37,512 bases of DNA from Candidatus Peribacteraceae bacterium (GCA_022843885.1 JALHMU010000004.1:1-37512); one strand, 5' to 3'. Shown: positions 23,877 to 32,206, counted from the first letter of the stretch. The notes: generated by a model not told the origin, from the letters alone. Numbers and translations: made by a program.

Positions 23877-24755
23877 TTATTGTGTCATATCGACGACATC
23901 TTCCGTACTTCGCTCTAAACGAATACCCTGTTTCATGCTCCCAACGAGCTGCCATCCCGTGAAGCGCAATCGATAGCTTTTTGCATCAAGGAGGAATCGA
24001 TTGATTGTGCTTCTCCCCCCTTTTATATCGAGCTTGGTAACGAGATCGTCAATTGCGACAAAGCAGGACGGATTCTCAAAGTACTGCTGTAAGAGCTTAG
24101 CGAAAAAAATTCGTTCCCTGGGCGTGAGGCCTGATGGTTTCTGCTTATTAAAATGATGTGCTTTTCGAACGTCATCAATATGTTTTAAGGCAATAGTTGT
24201 AGGTGTTTCGTCTATTTTTTCTTCAATCATAGAAGCATCCACGATCGTCTGCTTTTCAGCCAGCTGCGCTTCTCGGATCTTGAGAATAGTGATCATAATT
24301 TCTTGCATTGGCTCTGCAATTTCTTCGGACTCGGGCTCAAGGGCAATCGACCTATAGATTTCTTCCAAAGATAATGATGCTGGTGGCTCGAGGATCGAAA
24401 GTATTTTTCTGCGTAAGAGTTCGATTTTCATCGCTTTTTTATGCTTTTGTTTTTCTCGAGCTTCACGCACTGCTATTTGCATGTGTCCATCGAGAAGCTC
24501 CATGTAGGAGGTTTGTGCCGGCTCAATCAGATTGCAAATTGTTTTGTATGCTCGTTTCAATTTTTTCTTTTTCGCATGCATACATTTTCGCGCTTCTTCC
24601 GCAAACCGAATTTGCTGTTTTGCGATCTTGCTCGCAGGGTGATCGATATATCGAATGAGATTCTTTGCTTCCTTCATTTCCCGTGCAGCGATCATCTCTA
24701 AACATGCGTCGTAGGCATTTCGATTCTCCAGTGAAGACGATGATACTTCTGGCAC
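23877..24755 (-). CDS. Coiled-coil protein with possible C-terminal winged-helix domain
   Basis: 292 residues, GTG start. Residues about 1-180 are highly charged helices with long Lys/Glu runs (MHAKKKKLKRAYKTICNLIE). Residues about 205-285 read like an OmpR/Trans_reg_C winged helix: GLTPRERIFFAKLLQQYFEN, FVAIDDLVTKLDIKGGRSTI and, near the end, FTGWQLVGSMKQGIRLE, in the place of the wing and of GxGY(R/K)L. No receiver domain or membrane segment. A DNA-binding regulator fed by protein-protein contacts through the coiled coil is a plausible inference; I do not recognise a named family. Confidence 0.75.
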   Translation of the reverse strand: MPEVSSSSLENRNAYDACLEMIAAREMKEAKNLIRYIDHPASKIAKQQIRFAEEARKCMHAKKKKLKRAYKTICNLIEPAQTSYMELLDGHMQIAVREAREKQKHKKAMKIELLRRKILSILEPPASLSLEEIYRSIALEPESEEIAEPMQEIMITILKIREAQLAEKQTIVDASMIEEKIDETPTTIALKHIDDVRKAHHFNKQKPSGLTPRERIFFAKLLQQYFENPSCFVAIDDLVTKLDIKGGRSTINRFLLDAKSYRLRFTGWQLVGSMKQGIRLERSTEDVVDMTQ

Positions 24756-24775
24756 TGAAAGGAGGAAAGTGCACT

Positions 24776-24803
24776 ACAGTACTATATTAAAACTGTTTTG
24801 CAA
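24776..24803 (-). promoter_or_regulatory. Promoter TTGCAA-16-TACTGT
   Basis: Minus-strand -35 TTGCAA (24798-24803) and -10 TACTGT (24776-24781), 16 bases apart, about 20 bases before the GTG at 24755. The leader ends in the pyrimidine-rich TTTCCTCCTTTCA. Confidence 0.45.
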
Positions 24804-24849
24804 TCCTCACTTTGTGGCGAATCTACGTGCAAAAGTCGAACAAGACGAT

Positions 24850-24855
24850 TAGAGT
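24850..24855 (+). promoter_or_regulatory. -10-like TAGAGT, six bases before ATG 24862
   Basis: Four of six bases match TATAAT, and the gap to the ATG is the same six bases as for other leaderless genes. The six bases at the -35 position (GTGCAA) match weakly. Confidence 0.4.
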
Positions 24856-24861
24856 ACTGTC

Positions 24862-25272
24862 ATGCCTTTCATGATGAACTCCACACACAAGAAACTTCTC
24901 CTCTTTCTTTTCGCACTACTCTTGGCAATCGGTATCGGTGTGTATGCGATCAAACCGATGTTCGAAAAACCAACGGAAGAAGTGCCCAATGACATTCCTC
25001 CATTGACCATGTTCACCGGAACGACGGTCTGTTTGCCACACCGTGATACGGATGGTCCGCAAACGATGGAATGTGCGTTCGGTTTGCATACGGATGACGG
25101 CAAGTATTACGCGTTGGATCTGAATTTAGAATTGAGTGGCAATGTAGAAACGACGAAACGCGTGACGGTCGAAGGACTTTTCATTCCTATTGAAGCAATA
25201 AGCACAGACATGTGGCAGAAATACGATGTCGAAGGAATCATGCAGGTCGTGACGCTAACGGAACTCGAGTAA
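24862..25272 (+). CDS. Single-pass anchored small exported protein
   Basis: 136 residues: one N-terminal membrane segment (KKLLLFLFALLLAIGIGVYA, about 10-30), then an outside domain of about 100 residues with TVCLPHRDTDGPQTMECAFG and LHTDDGKYYALDLNLE. I have seen this CLPHRDTxGPQTxECAFG pattern in small CPR and other bacterial proteins but know no function. The two Cys could form a disulfide. The next gene starts four bases after its stop, so the two form an operon. Confidence 0.78.
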   Translation: MPFMMNSTHKKLLLFLFALLLAIGIGVYAIKPMFEKPTEEVPNDIPPLTMFTGTTVCLPHRDTDGPQTMECAFGLHTDDGKYYALDLNLELSGNVETTKRVTVEGLFIPIEAISTDMWQKYDVEGIMQVVTLTELE

Positions 25273-25276
25273 TTCT

Positions 25277-25681
25277 ATGCAACAACTCATTGTCAGCACG
25301 GGTCTCTCCTTTCTGCTCTTAGTCGGCATTGATGGCGTCTGGCTTGGACTCATTGCAAAAAGTTTTTACCAGAAGCACATCGGCCATTTGATGGCAGATA
25401 CAGTGCAATGGTGGGCAGCAGGAGTGTTCTATCCTTTGTATGCATTCGGCATGGCATACTTTGTCATTGTGCCCGGATTACAAAGCAACGCGCCGATCCT
25501 GTCCGTGGCTCTCCGAGGAGGACTGCTCGGACTCATCGCATATGCAGCATATGATTTTACCAATCAAGCGACACTCAAGAACTGGCCAGTCATCATGACC
25601 ATCGCCGATCTTGCCTGGGGCACGTTCGTCACGGCAGTCGTCAGTGCACTGACAGTATTTTTACTCAGGCAGTTCGCGTAA
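25277..25681 (+). CDS. DUF2177 family membrane protein
   Basis: 134 residues with four membrane segments. The DUF2177 signature is clear: IDGVWLGLIAKSFYQKHIGH near the start, VFYPLYAFGMAYFVI, and GLIAYAAYDFTNQATLKNWP followed by DLAWGTFVTAVVS. Function of the family is unknown. Begins four bases after the upstream stop. Its last 17 bases overlap the convergent flavoprotein gene. Confidence 0.92.
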   Translation: MQQLIVSTGLSFLLLVGIDGVWLGLIAKSFYQKHIGHLMADTVQWWAAGVFYPLYAFGMAYFVIVPGLQSNAPILSVALRGGLLGLIAYAAYDFTNQATLKNWPVIMTIADLAWGTFVTAVVSALTVFLLRQFA

Positions 25682-26921
25682 GCGCGGCCTGTTCCCCTGC
25701 GAGGTATCCCGTGCTCCAGCACACTTGCAGACTGAATCCACCGGAAGGACGATCAAAATCAAGAATATCTCCCGCGAAAAAGAGATTGGAGAATTTTTTC
25801 GAACGCATGGAACTGAAATCGACCTCATCAAGCGCAACACCACCACTCGCAACGATGGCATCCTCTGGGCCTAGGAGCCCTGAGACATGCAGTGGAATGT
25901 GCTTCAGCATTTTTCCAAATACGATGCGTTCGTCGCGGCTGAGATGTGACAGTTTTGTTTCCGGATCGATCTGCGCGAGTCGCAGAAGTTCGTGACCCAG
26001 CCTCGGCTGTACCAGTTCTCCGATATGATTTTTGATCATTTTACTTTTTCCCTCGGCGAAGATCGCTTGGATTTTGCGGTCGAGCGCACCATGATCAAGG
26101 GTTGGGAAAAGATCGATGGAGAGCTCTACGTCTCCGCCATGCAAAAGGTCACCGATGACACGACTCATGTTGAGGACCAGTGGACCGCTGAGTCCTTTGT
26201 GCGTGAAGAGAAGTTTTCCCGTCTTCGCTTCGTGCTTCTTTCCGTGTTGCCAGATGATCAGCTTCACACCTTTCAAGCTGATGCCCGCAACATCGGAAAT
26301 CCATGCATCTTTCAGCGTGACAGGTACGAGCGCACTATCCGGTTCGACGACCGTATGACCGATGGTTTTGAGCCACACAAAGCCATCGCCGGTGGATCCC
26401 GTTTCCGGATGTGAGGTGCCACCCGTCGCAAGGATGACGTTTTTTGCCGTGATGTCGCCTGTGGATGTTTGGACAGAAAGAATATTGCCGTCTTCGATGG
26501 TGAAACCTTTGACAGATGTTTTTGTGAGGACGTTCACACTATGTTCGTGCATATAGTTCTGCATCGTGCGTTGCACGTCTTCAGCGTTATCACTCACGGG
26601 AAACGCGCGCTTCTCCGCTTCGACTTTGATCTTGAGTCCCTGTGATTCGAAGAATGCGATTGTCGCTTCGACATCGAACCGAGAGAAAACCGAAAGCAGT
26701 GACTTGCCTTTCTTGCCATATTTTTCCGTGAGCAAACGCGTATTAAATTCGGCATTGAGAATATTGCAGCGTCCGCCGCCGGTGATCATCAATTTCTTTC
26801 CGAGCACGGCATTTTTCTCGAGCAATGCGACAGACGCACCACTCTCCGCAGCCCTTCCTGCAGCCATCATTCCTGCTGGACCGCCGCCGATGACAAGGAC
26901 ATCAAAAGACCGTGCACTCAT
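25665..26921 (-). CDS. BaiN/HI0933-family NAD(P)/FAD-dependent oxidoreductase
   Basis: 418 residues. The FAD-binding Rossmann motif is at the N-terminus (VLVIGGGPAGMMAAGRAAES), then NAVLGKKLMITGGGRCNILN, VILATGGTSHPETGSTGDGF, LLFTHKGLSGPLVLNMSR and the C-terminal FAGDILDFDRPSGGFSLQVC, all typical of this family. It probably reduces or dehydrogenates a small organic substrate; the substrate is unknown. TATACT lies exactly six bases before the ATG. Soluble; no membrane segment. Its end overlaps the DUF2177 gene by 17 bp in the opposite direction. Confidence 0.94.
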   Translation of the reverse strand: MSARSFDVLVIGGGPAGMMAAGRAAESGASVALLEKNAVLGKKLMITGGGRCNILNAEFNTRLLTEKYGKKGKSLLSVFSRFDVEATIAFFESQGLKIKVEAEKRAFPVSDNAEDVQRTMQNYMHEHSVNVLTKTSVKGFTIEDGNILSVQTSTGDITAKNVILATGGTSHPETGSTGDGFVWLKTIGHTVVEPDSALVPVTLKDAWISDVAGISLKGVKLIIWQHGKKHEAKTGKLLFTHKGLSGPLVLNMSRVIGDLLHGGDVELSIDLFPTLDHGALDRKIQAIFAEGKSKMIKNHIGELVQPRLGHELLRLAQIDPETKLSHLSRDERIVFGKMLKHIPLHVSGLLGPEDAIVASGGVALDEVDFSSMRSKKFSNLFFAGDILDFDRPSGGFSLQVCWSTGYLAGEQAALTRTA

Positions 26922-26927
26922 GCGCTG

Positions 26928-26933
26928 AGTATA
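26928..26933 (-). promoter_or_regulatory. -10 TATACT, six bases before ATG 26921
   Basis: TATACT, CAGCGC, ATG on the minus strand. Leaderless pattern for the flavoprotein gene; no good -35. Confidence 0.6.
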
Positions 26934-26960
26934 CGGTCTTACGAAGAGAAAAGGAGTGAT

Positions 26961-27392
26961 TTACTGCCAGAGCGAGATCACCGTACCCATCAGACAGAGT
27001 GCTACGAGGTAGTAGCTCGTATTGATGAACCAGAGTTTCCACGGTTTCATTTCCCAAAGAACAATGCTCATTGTGACCGGCATGACAAATCCGAGCCAGT
27101 TCCAGAAGGCACCCTGAAGTCCTGCATTGAGGCCTGAGATCTGCAAGTAACTTGAAGCAAACGCAATGGAATGTGCGAGAACGAACGCCATGATGAAGGA
27201 CGTGATCGCAGCAAGGATCATGGAGATCGTCACTTTCTTGGCCATATCCGGTGTCTTAGCCATTTTCTCTTGGCTGATGCCAGACATGCGCATCCACGGT
27301 TTGCCGAAGAGCGGTCCGTACCAAAGCATGCCGAGAACCATGTTGATGATGACGCACACAAGGAGCGCCCAGTAGTTGATGGGGACTGTCAT
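26961..27392 (-). CDS. DUF1761 family membrane protein
   Basis: 143 residues with four membrane segments. The family pattern is present: NYWALLVCVIINMVLGMLWY followed by GPLFGKPWMRMSG near the start, and a GLNAGLQGAFWNWLGFVMPV segment, then LWEMKPWKLWFINTSYYLVA. The role of DUF1761 is unknown. The leader ends in CCCCATTCTTT before ATG, one of the pyrimidine-rich leaders. Confidence 0.92.
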   Translation of the reverse strand: MTVPINYWALLVCVIINMVLGMLWYGPLFGKPWMRMSGISQEKMAKTPDMAKKVTISMILAAITSFIMAFVLAHSIAFASSYLQISGLNAGLQGAFWNWLGFVMPVTMSIVLWEMKPWKLWFINTSYYLVALCLMGTVISLWQ

Positions 27393-27447
27393 AAAGAATG
27401 GGGAAATTACCCAGTATTAAACTCTCTTTTGGCTTCGCTGTGAATCT

Positions 27448-28266
27448 CTACTCCCCCTTTGTGACTCCTATCGCCAGCGGCAACGTGCGTAGGGTCGGAT
27501 TCTTCATTCCGGGGATCAGCAATTCGCCTTGATGAATCAGCTGCGTGGAACCTCCGCCATCCAGCATCATGATGCGGTCACGCTTGGCGCCGAAGGCAGT
27601 GAGAATGCGTGTCGCATATCGCTGTGTTGCTGCAGGCGTCGTGAAGACGAGGAGATTGCCATTCGCCATCGTTCCGACAAAGGTGCGACCTCGACGAATA
27701 TTTCCCTGCTTACTCACGTCCGGTTTCAATCCGACGATGATGTTCGCTTCCGGAAAGTCATACAAACTTGAGGCGTCATCATTAAATGGTTCGACCGTTG
27801 CATGACGATCCCCGATGCGAAGCAGCATCTTCTTGTTTTGATATTCACTTTCATCGCCGTAGCCAACGTAGACGATGCCGTCAATCTTGGTCGAGAACGC
27901 GAGTGGAGATTTGTCCGGATTCGCGGTGTTGAAGAACTGTCCGTTTGCGAGCGTGAGTGCATCCGGTTCACTGCGGCGCCATTCCTTCCACCACTGGCGC
28001 AGGTCTTTGCGTGAAAAGTTCGTCCCGACGCCGTCGGATGGAATCATGTCTCCTTTGAGAAGGGCAAGCGTCGCGCCACGATGCGGAGAAATGACCTGCA
28101 TGTATTCATTACGCTTCTGCCACATCGTGACTCCGGGTTCGCTCAAAATTTCACGAAATCCAAGCGGTGCGATGCGCGTATCCGCTGTTTCTTGCGCAAA
28201 CACAGGTACTACAAAGGAAAAACAGAGAGCGCCCAGTACTATCGGAAAGGCTTTTTTCCAGAACAT
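27448..28266 (-). CDS. Secreted phosphodiester glycosidase family protein (NAGPA-like)
   Basis: 272 residues with a signal peptide (KKAFPIVLGALCFSFVVPVF, cut after AQ or nearby). The mature part follows the NAGPA/DUF2233 fold: TLANGQFFNT, IIVGLKPDV, RRGRTFVGTMANGNLLVFTT, then the conserved MMLDGGGSTQLIHQGE close to the end. The family includes the human enzyme that uncovers mannose-6-phosphate and bacterial envelope or cell-wall glycosidases. A role in exopolysaccharide or wall metabolism outside the membrane is inferred. Confidence 0.9.
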   Translation of the reverse strand: MFWKKAFPIVLGALCFSFVVPVFAQETADTRIAPLGFREILSEPGVTMWQKRNEYMQVISPHRGATLALLKGDMIPSDGVGTNFSRKDLRQWWKEWRRSEPDALTLANGQFFNTANPDKSPLAFSTKIDGIVYVGYGDESEYQNKKMLLRIGDRHATVEPFNDDASSLYDFPEANIIVGLKPDVSKQGNIRRGRTFVGTMANGNLLVFTTPAATQRYATRILTAFGAKRDRIMMLDGGGSTQLIHQGELLIPGMKNPTLRTLPLAIGVTKGE

Positions 28267-28272
28267 GGAAGT

Positions 28273-28301
28273 ACTGTCGCATGTGAAAATTCAGACTGCA
28301 A
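28273..28301 (-). promoter_or_regulatory. Weak promoter TTGCAG-17-GACAGT, six bases before ATG 28266
   Basis: The -10 matches only three of six, but spacing to the -35 and the six-base gap to the ATG both fit the leaderless pattern. Confidence 0.3.
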
Positions 28302-28320
28302 GAAAGTTGTTGCGTTTGGG

Positions 28321-29286
28321 CTACTTTCCAAAGACCCAATGACTGACTGTTTCCCATTTTTTTTGCCCCTGATCATCGAAACGACCGGTTGTTAATTGAT
28401 CCAAGTTCAACGTGTATGTTTCGGATAATTTAAGTGTTGTCGATGTTCGAAATTTTTCGATCAGAGACGCAAGTGCCTCCTCTCGGGGTAGTCCGGATAT
28501 TTTTTGATAGTCAAAATTCGACTGTGCATACTGATGTCCGTTGATATCGAGCGAATTGTTGCAAATGCTGTGTGCCAACCATAAATCATCCTGTGCTTTA
28601 TGCAGCCACACACATGTAACATGTGCTTTCGTTTGATGAGGATCTTGCACATGCATCATTTTTGCGTCAATGCCCCATTCTTGTAAGATTCGCTGGGCCA
28701 TCAAGGTAAAATCATCACAGTCTCCCTTCATGCGACCGGCCCAAATACGTGACAGTGTTTCATCAGGCGTTTGCCAGTGATCTGCCTCCCCATCCGGCGT
28801 GTAATACATCATATTGTCCAGAAATACCGCAAGACGTTCGTACGGATTGTGTTCACCGTGACCGATATGAAGAACCGATGCGAGTTTTTTGAAATATGCG
28901 TCGGCGGTCAGCGTCGGATCAAGACGTTTTTCTTCAGGATAGGTGCTAAGAGTACGGCCATCCGCAGCGACCATATGAAGACGAGCCTGTTTCTTGTTAC
29001 GAATCTGTGACCCCTGGAGTAATAGTGTCCCCTGATTACTAAAATATTCGTATGTATCTTTTTCAAATTCGGTACGCGTGCGCACGCATCCGTTTGACCA
29101 ATAATTTTCCGATCGGAGAATGACTTCTTTTCCCTGACGCATTCCAAGAAGATCCTTTTTCTCGATGAATCCATCTTCATGCTTTGTTTCCACAATTCGC
29201 TCTGATGATGCGGTAACTGTCGTCACTGTCGATTCCTCTGCGGAGAGTCCTGATGCAGGCAAGAGAGAAGCCACGGCAAATGACAC
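28321..29286 (-). CDS. Exported transglutaminase-like (papain-fold) protein
   Basis: 321 residues from GTG 29286. The transglutaminase core is at about 180-240: WAGRMKGDCDDFTLMAQRIL contains the nucleophile Cys, KAHVTCVWL the His, and an Asp follows in the next strand (LDINGH). Residues 20-130 form a beta-rich N-terminal domain. The N-terminus is a problem: the GTG start leaves a hydrophobic stretch with no positive n-region, while the codons just upstream read RSNRLTRLASG, which would complete a signal peptide, but no ATG, GTG or TTG is found in frame before the stop at 29455. Either a rare start codon, a frameshift (ATG at 29328-29330 out of frame reads MRRRVPT) or a sequence error is possible. 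Likely a protease or cross-linking enzyme outside the membrane. Confidence 0.85.
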   Translation of the reverse strand: MSFAVASLLPASGLSAEESTVTTVTASSERIVETKHEDGFIEKKDLLGMRQGKEVILRSENYWSNGCVRTRTEFEKDTYEYFSNQGTLLLQGSQIRNKKQARLHMVAADGRTLSTYPEEKRLDPTLTADAYFKKLASVLHIGHGEHNPYERLAVFLDNMMYYTPDGEADHWQTPDETLSRIWAGRMKGDCDDFTLMAQRILQEWGIDAKMMHVQDPHQTKAHVTCVWLHKAQDDLWLAHSICNNSLDINGHQYAQSNFDYQKISGLPREEALASLIEKFRTSTTLKLSETYTLNLDQLTTGRFDDQGQKKWETVSHWVFGK

Positions 29287-29413
29287 ACCGCTTGCAAGCC
29301 GCGTGAGCCGGTTGGAACGCGGCGCCTCATGTGGCGTAGGAAGTGCTTCCCGATCTGGGATGCATTCGCGTATGCGACTATGAAAGCAAAATATATATCC
29401 TGCGTCTACACTG

Positions 29414-29440
29414 AAAAAACCGACTGCACATTGCAGCCGG
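29414..29440 (-). terminator. Intrinsic terminator of the 229-aa gene
   Basis: On the minus strand CCGGCTGCA pairs with TGCAGTCGG around ATG, followed by TTTTTT. It sits 26 bases after the gene end at 29466 and shows which strand is coding there. Confidence 0.88.
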
Positions 29441-29465
29441 TTGATCTTTACGCGTCACGATACAG

Positions 29466-30155
29466 TCACAGCTGGACATTGAGTCGAACGGACATGCAGT
29501 AATCCCAATGCCCTTCGCCTCGCAGGAAATCTTCCGTCATGAGCTGCAATGTCTTGATCCGATCTTTGTGTGCTGGACTTTCGACGCGCAAGCCTTCGAC
29601 ATATGCGCGTTTTTCACGCAGGTCGGATTGCCTCACGATCATCACGCGCATTTTTCCCTGGCGCATGCCGGGGTAGCGTTCATAGGTGATCGCAAAGATG
29701 CAATCGATCGCTTCGAACTTCGCTGTTTGAGAGAGTTTTGCAACGGTTCCGTATTTGAACGGTTCCGCGATCGCAAGACGTACCAAATTCAGGATGTACC
29801 ACCTGTCGTCCGGATCGAAATCCAGAAACGGCTGTTTTTCGGTCGTTTTCTTCGCCGCTTTGCGCAGGAGCCGTCGTGCCATGGGGTGCGGGAAATCTTC
29901 TTCGAGCGTGTTTTCGCCATGCACATCCAAAATAAGCCAATGCTCGTTCTCGCCTTCGGTTCCCGTGTTGCGAGTGACAAACGTATTCTGCGAATAATGG
30001 ATGATATCCATGTCCTGACGTGCACGCCATTTCTTCCGTGCGAAGAAAAACGTACACGTGCTGGAAACCAAACCGAGCAGAATCGTCAGAAAAAACTTCA
30101 CGCCGTGTTCGCGGAAAAATTCCACGGTTTCATTCAGTATTTCCGTCCAATCCAT
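29466..30155 (-). CDS. Single-pass membrane protein with cytoplasmic domain
   Basis: 229 residues. One membrane segment near 19-40 (VKFFLTILLGLVSSTCTFFF) followed by positive residues (RKKWRAR), so the large C-terminal part (about 45-229) is probably cytoplasmic. It contains EHWLILDVHGENTLEEDFPH and DDRWYILNLVRLAIAEPFKY. No enzymatic motif or family recognised. GAAAGGA lies about ten bases before the ATG, a possible weak Shine-Dalgarno. A long open frame on the other strand is treated as its shadow, because the terminator and membrane segment support the minus strand. Confidence 0.8.
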   Translation of the reverse strand: MDWTEILNETVEFFREHGVKFFLTILLGLVSSTCTFFFARKKWRARQDMDIIHYSQNTFVTRNTGTEGENEHWLILDVHGENTLEEDFPHPMARRLLRKAAKKTTEKQPFLDFDPDDRWYILNLVRLAIAEPFKYGTVAKLSQTAKFEAIDCIFAITYERYPGMRQGKMRVMIVRQSDLREKRAYVEGLRVESPAHKDRIKTLQLMTEDFLRGEGHWDYCMSVRLNVQL

Positions 30156-30259
30156 GTGTCACAGTCCTTTCTCAATATCGTGCCGATTGCGTAAAGATCA
30201 CATCCGCAAAATATCTGCGGCTGAGTATTATAAAATGAATATAAAAAAACGCAATGGAG

Positions 30260-31153
30260 CTACTTTCCCTCATATGCCTTCTGAATCGGCTCGATGTCGA
30301 GCTTCTGCATCTTGAGCATTTGCGTCATGGCACGCTTTGCTTTGACGGGATCTTTGTCCATGAGCATGCTGTACAGCACGACCGGTTCGACCTGCCAGGC
30401 GACACCGAATTTGTCGATGACCCAGCCACATGGCTGCTTCTCGCCACCTTCGGAAAGACCGTCATAGAAATGATCGATCTCTTCCTGCGTGTCACAGGAT
30501 ACATCGAAGGAAATGGCCTGACTGAAACCGAACTTGTGATCCATATCGCTGTCCATGACCACCATGTGATAGCCATTGAGGACCATCTCACCGTAGTTCA
30601 ACTTTCCTTCGGACTGCGGCATCTCTTTGCCGTACCGACTCTTTGTTCCGACCGATGAATTCGGAAACATCGACACATAAAAATCCATCGCCTCTTCGGC
30701 TTTGCCGCTCATCTCTTTCACAAAGAGCAATGATGGACGAATTTTTTGCTTCGCTTCGCCCACGCCGATCTGCCACGAGACGCCGTACTTGTCCTGCAGC
30801 CAGCCGTACTTTTCGCTGAATGGATACTTTTGTAATTCCATGAGCACCGATCCGCCTTCGATCAGCTTGTTCCAATAGGACTCAACTTCAGCGGCGTCCT
30901 TGCAGCTGACGAAGAATGACGTGGCTGGAGTGAATTTGAAGATGGGTCCGCCGTTTAAAGCTGCGAAGGGCTGCCCTTCCAATGTAAAAGCAATGGTGAG
31001 GATGCTGCCTACAGGCATGCCCGAAGGAACCGCGCTGACTTCATCGTATTTCAGCATGTCGCCGACGGAAGAGTTCTTGAAAATCGACGTGTAAAACGTC
31101 ACGGCTTCTTCTGCATTGGAATCGAACCAGAGGTACGGGAAAATTGTTTTCAT
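30260..31153 (-). CDS. Tandem VOC-domain protein (PhnB/3-demethylubiquinone methyltransferase-like)
   Basis: 297 residues made of two glyoxalase/bleomycin-resistance (VOC) domains, about 1-135 and 138-275. Each has the PhnB-like pattern: FPYLWFDSNAEEAVTFYTSI, then KYGWLQDKYGVSWQIGV; and SLLFVKEMSGKAEEAMDFYV, then GWVIDKFGVAWQVEP. Metal-binding residues are not obvious in either half. Such proteins are widespread in bacteria and mostly of unknown function; this one may have been acquired, since it looks like proteins of free-living bacteria, but base use does not stand out by eye. TAGACT (31163-31168) is a plausible -10. Confidence 0.92.
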   Translation of the reverse strand: MKTIFPYLWFDSNAEEAVTFYTSIFKNSSVGDMLKYDEVSAVPSGMPVGSILTIAFTLEGQPFAALNGGPIFKFTPATSFFVSCKDAAEVESYWNKLIEGGSVLMELQKYPFSEKYGWLQDKYGVSWQIGVGEAKQKIRPSLLFVKEMSGKAEEAMDFYVSMFPNSSVGTKSRYGKEMPQSEGKLNYGEMVLNGYHMVVMDSDMDHKFGFSQAISFDVSCDTQEEIDHFYDGLSEGGEKQPCGWVIDKFGVAWQVEPVVLYSMLMDKDPVKAKRAMTQMLKMQKLDIEPIQKAYEGK

Positions 31154-31312
31154 ATAAAAAAGAGTCTACCAAAGAATTGATCCCTCGCGCGAGGAATTCT
31201 CAAAGATTCTCCTTAAGAACATGATGGGAATTGTTGCACCGTCTTTGTGAGAGTGGAGATGCTGGCCGCATGTGCATGTACCCCCACAAAGACGGTATGT
31301 CGTTCTTCGCGA

Positions 31313-31843
31313 TTATTCTGCATATCCCCAATCTCGCTGCCATTGCCACATCTGCTCGATCTCTGCTTGCTGAGAATCGATAATGTCACGAGCGAGTTGC
31401 TTGATCTCTTCATGCTGCGCATTCTCGAGTGCATCTTCTGCCATATCGATGGCGCCCTGATGATGCGGGATCATCATTTGGATAAACGCACGGTCGAAAT
31501 CATCACCTGTTTTTCCTTCAAGCATCATCGACATTCCCTGCATGGACATGCCCATGCCATTTCCACTCTTGGATTCGACATCAACCTTGTTTCCCATCAT
31601 CCAGCGAGCATTTCCCGCGCCCCACGGTTTGCCGAGAGCGGAAATTGTGAGGAAGCAGACGAGCGCACCGCCGATGACCAGGGCTAGTCCCCATTGTTTC
31701 AATTGTTTTGCGGAAAGGTGCTTGTATGCCCATACGAGGAGAAAAAAGAGACCGACGAGAAACGCGAGAACAGCGAGACTGTGGAGTCCCCAGAGAAATA
31801 TAAAGCCGAATTGGCTGCCGGTGGTGTGCGTCATGTGCATCAT
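31313..31843 (-). CDS. Membrane-anchored DUF305 (CopM-like) copper-associated protein
   Basis: 176 residues. Met/His-rich N-terminus (MMHMTHTTG), two membrane segments (about 13-38 and 50-68), a Met-rich linker (GNGMGMSMQGMSMM), then the DUF305 core FDRAFIQMMIPHHQGAIDMA with QQAEIEQMWQWQ near the end. DUF305 proteins such as CopM bind copper outside the membrane. It starts 20 bases after the CsoR-like gene on the same strand, so the two make a copper-responsive operon. Confidence 0.92.
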   Translation of the reverse strand: MMHMTHTTGSQFGFIFLWGLHSLAVLAFLVGLFFLLVWAYKHLSAKQLKQWGLALVIGGALVCFLTISALGKPWGAGNARWMMGNKVDVESKSGNGMGMSMQGMSMMLEGKTGDDFDRAFIQMMIPHHQGAIDMAEDALENAQHEEIKQLARDIIDSQQAEIEQMWQWQRDWGYAE

Positions 31844-31863
31844 ATAAAAATGGGAAAGAAATA

Positions 31864-32133
31864 TTATCGGCTAGAAAGGCCGATGGTGCGGATGATCTCC
31901 GCAATGAATCCGTTGTAATCCTTCTCCTTCTTGATCTTGTCCTTCGCGCAGGTTTGCAAATGACTTTCGAGCACTTGTGCTTGAACGTGTTTGATGTGCC
32001 CCTGCAGCGCAAGGAGGTTCTCGAGAATGTGAGGGCAGTATTCGTCCTTGTCGATCATGGAATGTACTTTTTTCGTCAGGCCTTCCAATCTTTTCATACC
32101 TTGCAGTGCCTTCTTTTTATAATCATCTCGCAT
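31864..32133 (-). CDS. csoR: CsoR-family copper-sensing repressor
   Basis: 89 residues from ATG 32133. The all-helical DUF156 fold has the full copper site: Cys33, His58 and Cys62, with the same 25- and 4-residue spacing as the CsoR site of Mycobacterium tuberculosis (36, 61, 65), and Tyr32 just before the first Cys. Key stretches: GMKRLEGLTKKVHSMIDKDE, YCPHILENLLALQGHIKHVQ and LESHLQTC. This argues for Cu(I) rather than formaldehyde (FrmR) or nickel (RcnR) sensing. A longer reading to 32220 adds a chance hydrophobic extension and crosses the promoter. The G-rich direct repeats just upstream are the likely operator. Confidence 0.92.
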   Translation of the reverse strand: MRDDYKKKALQGMKRLEGLTKKVHSMIDKDEYCPHILENLLALQGHIKHVQAQVLESHLQTCAKDKIKKEKDYNGFIAEIIRTIGLSSR

Positions 32134-32184
32134 ATATAGGGGTAGGGGGTAGAGGTAGTATAGACACTTGAAGAAAACATGCAA
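32134..32184 (-). promoter_or_regulatory. csoR promoter and probable copper operator
   Basis: Minus strand: TTGCAT (32179-32184), 16 bases, TATACT (32157-32162). Between the -10 and the ATG the plus strand reads ATATAGGGGTAGGGGGTAG, with a third GAGGTA repeat; CsoR operators typically hold G-rich blocks such as GGGGTA next to TA-rich ends. It overlaps the transcription start, as expected for a repressor site. The half-site order (direct, not inverted) is unusual. Confidence 0.6.
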
Positions 32185-32206
32185 GATGTGTTGCGTGAAA
32201 ACGGAG

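Noticed and set aside
29328..29365. Short upstream open frame (ATG at 29365 minus, 12 codons) as a regulatory leader peptide
   Set aside because: No sign of attenuation structure or regulatory codons; more likely chance near an uncertain start.
29508..30194. Plus-strand open frame of 228 codons over the 229-aa membrane protein
   Set aside because: Minus-strand gene has a membrane segment, sensible composition and its own terminator; the plus product is Cys/His/Phe-rich without pattern.
32137..32157. G-quadruplex upstream of csoR
   Set aside because: Only two strong G-runs plus GG pairs; the copper-operator reading explains the G-rich repeats better.
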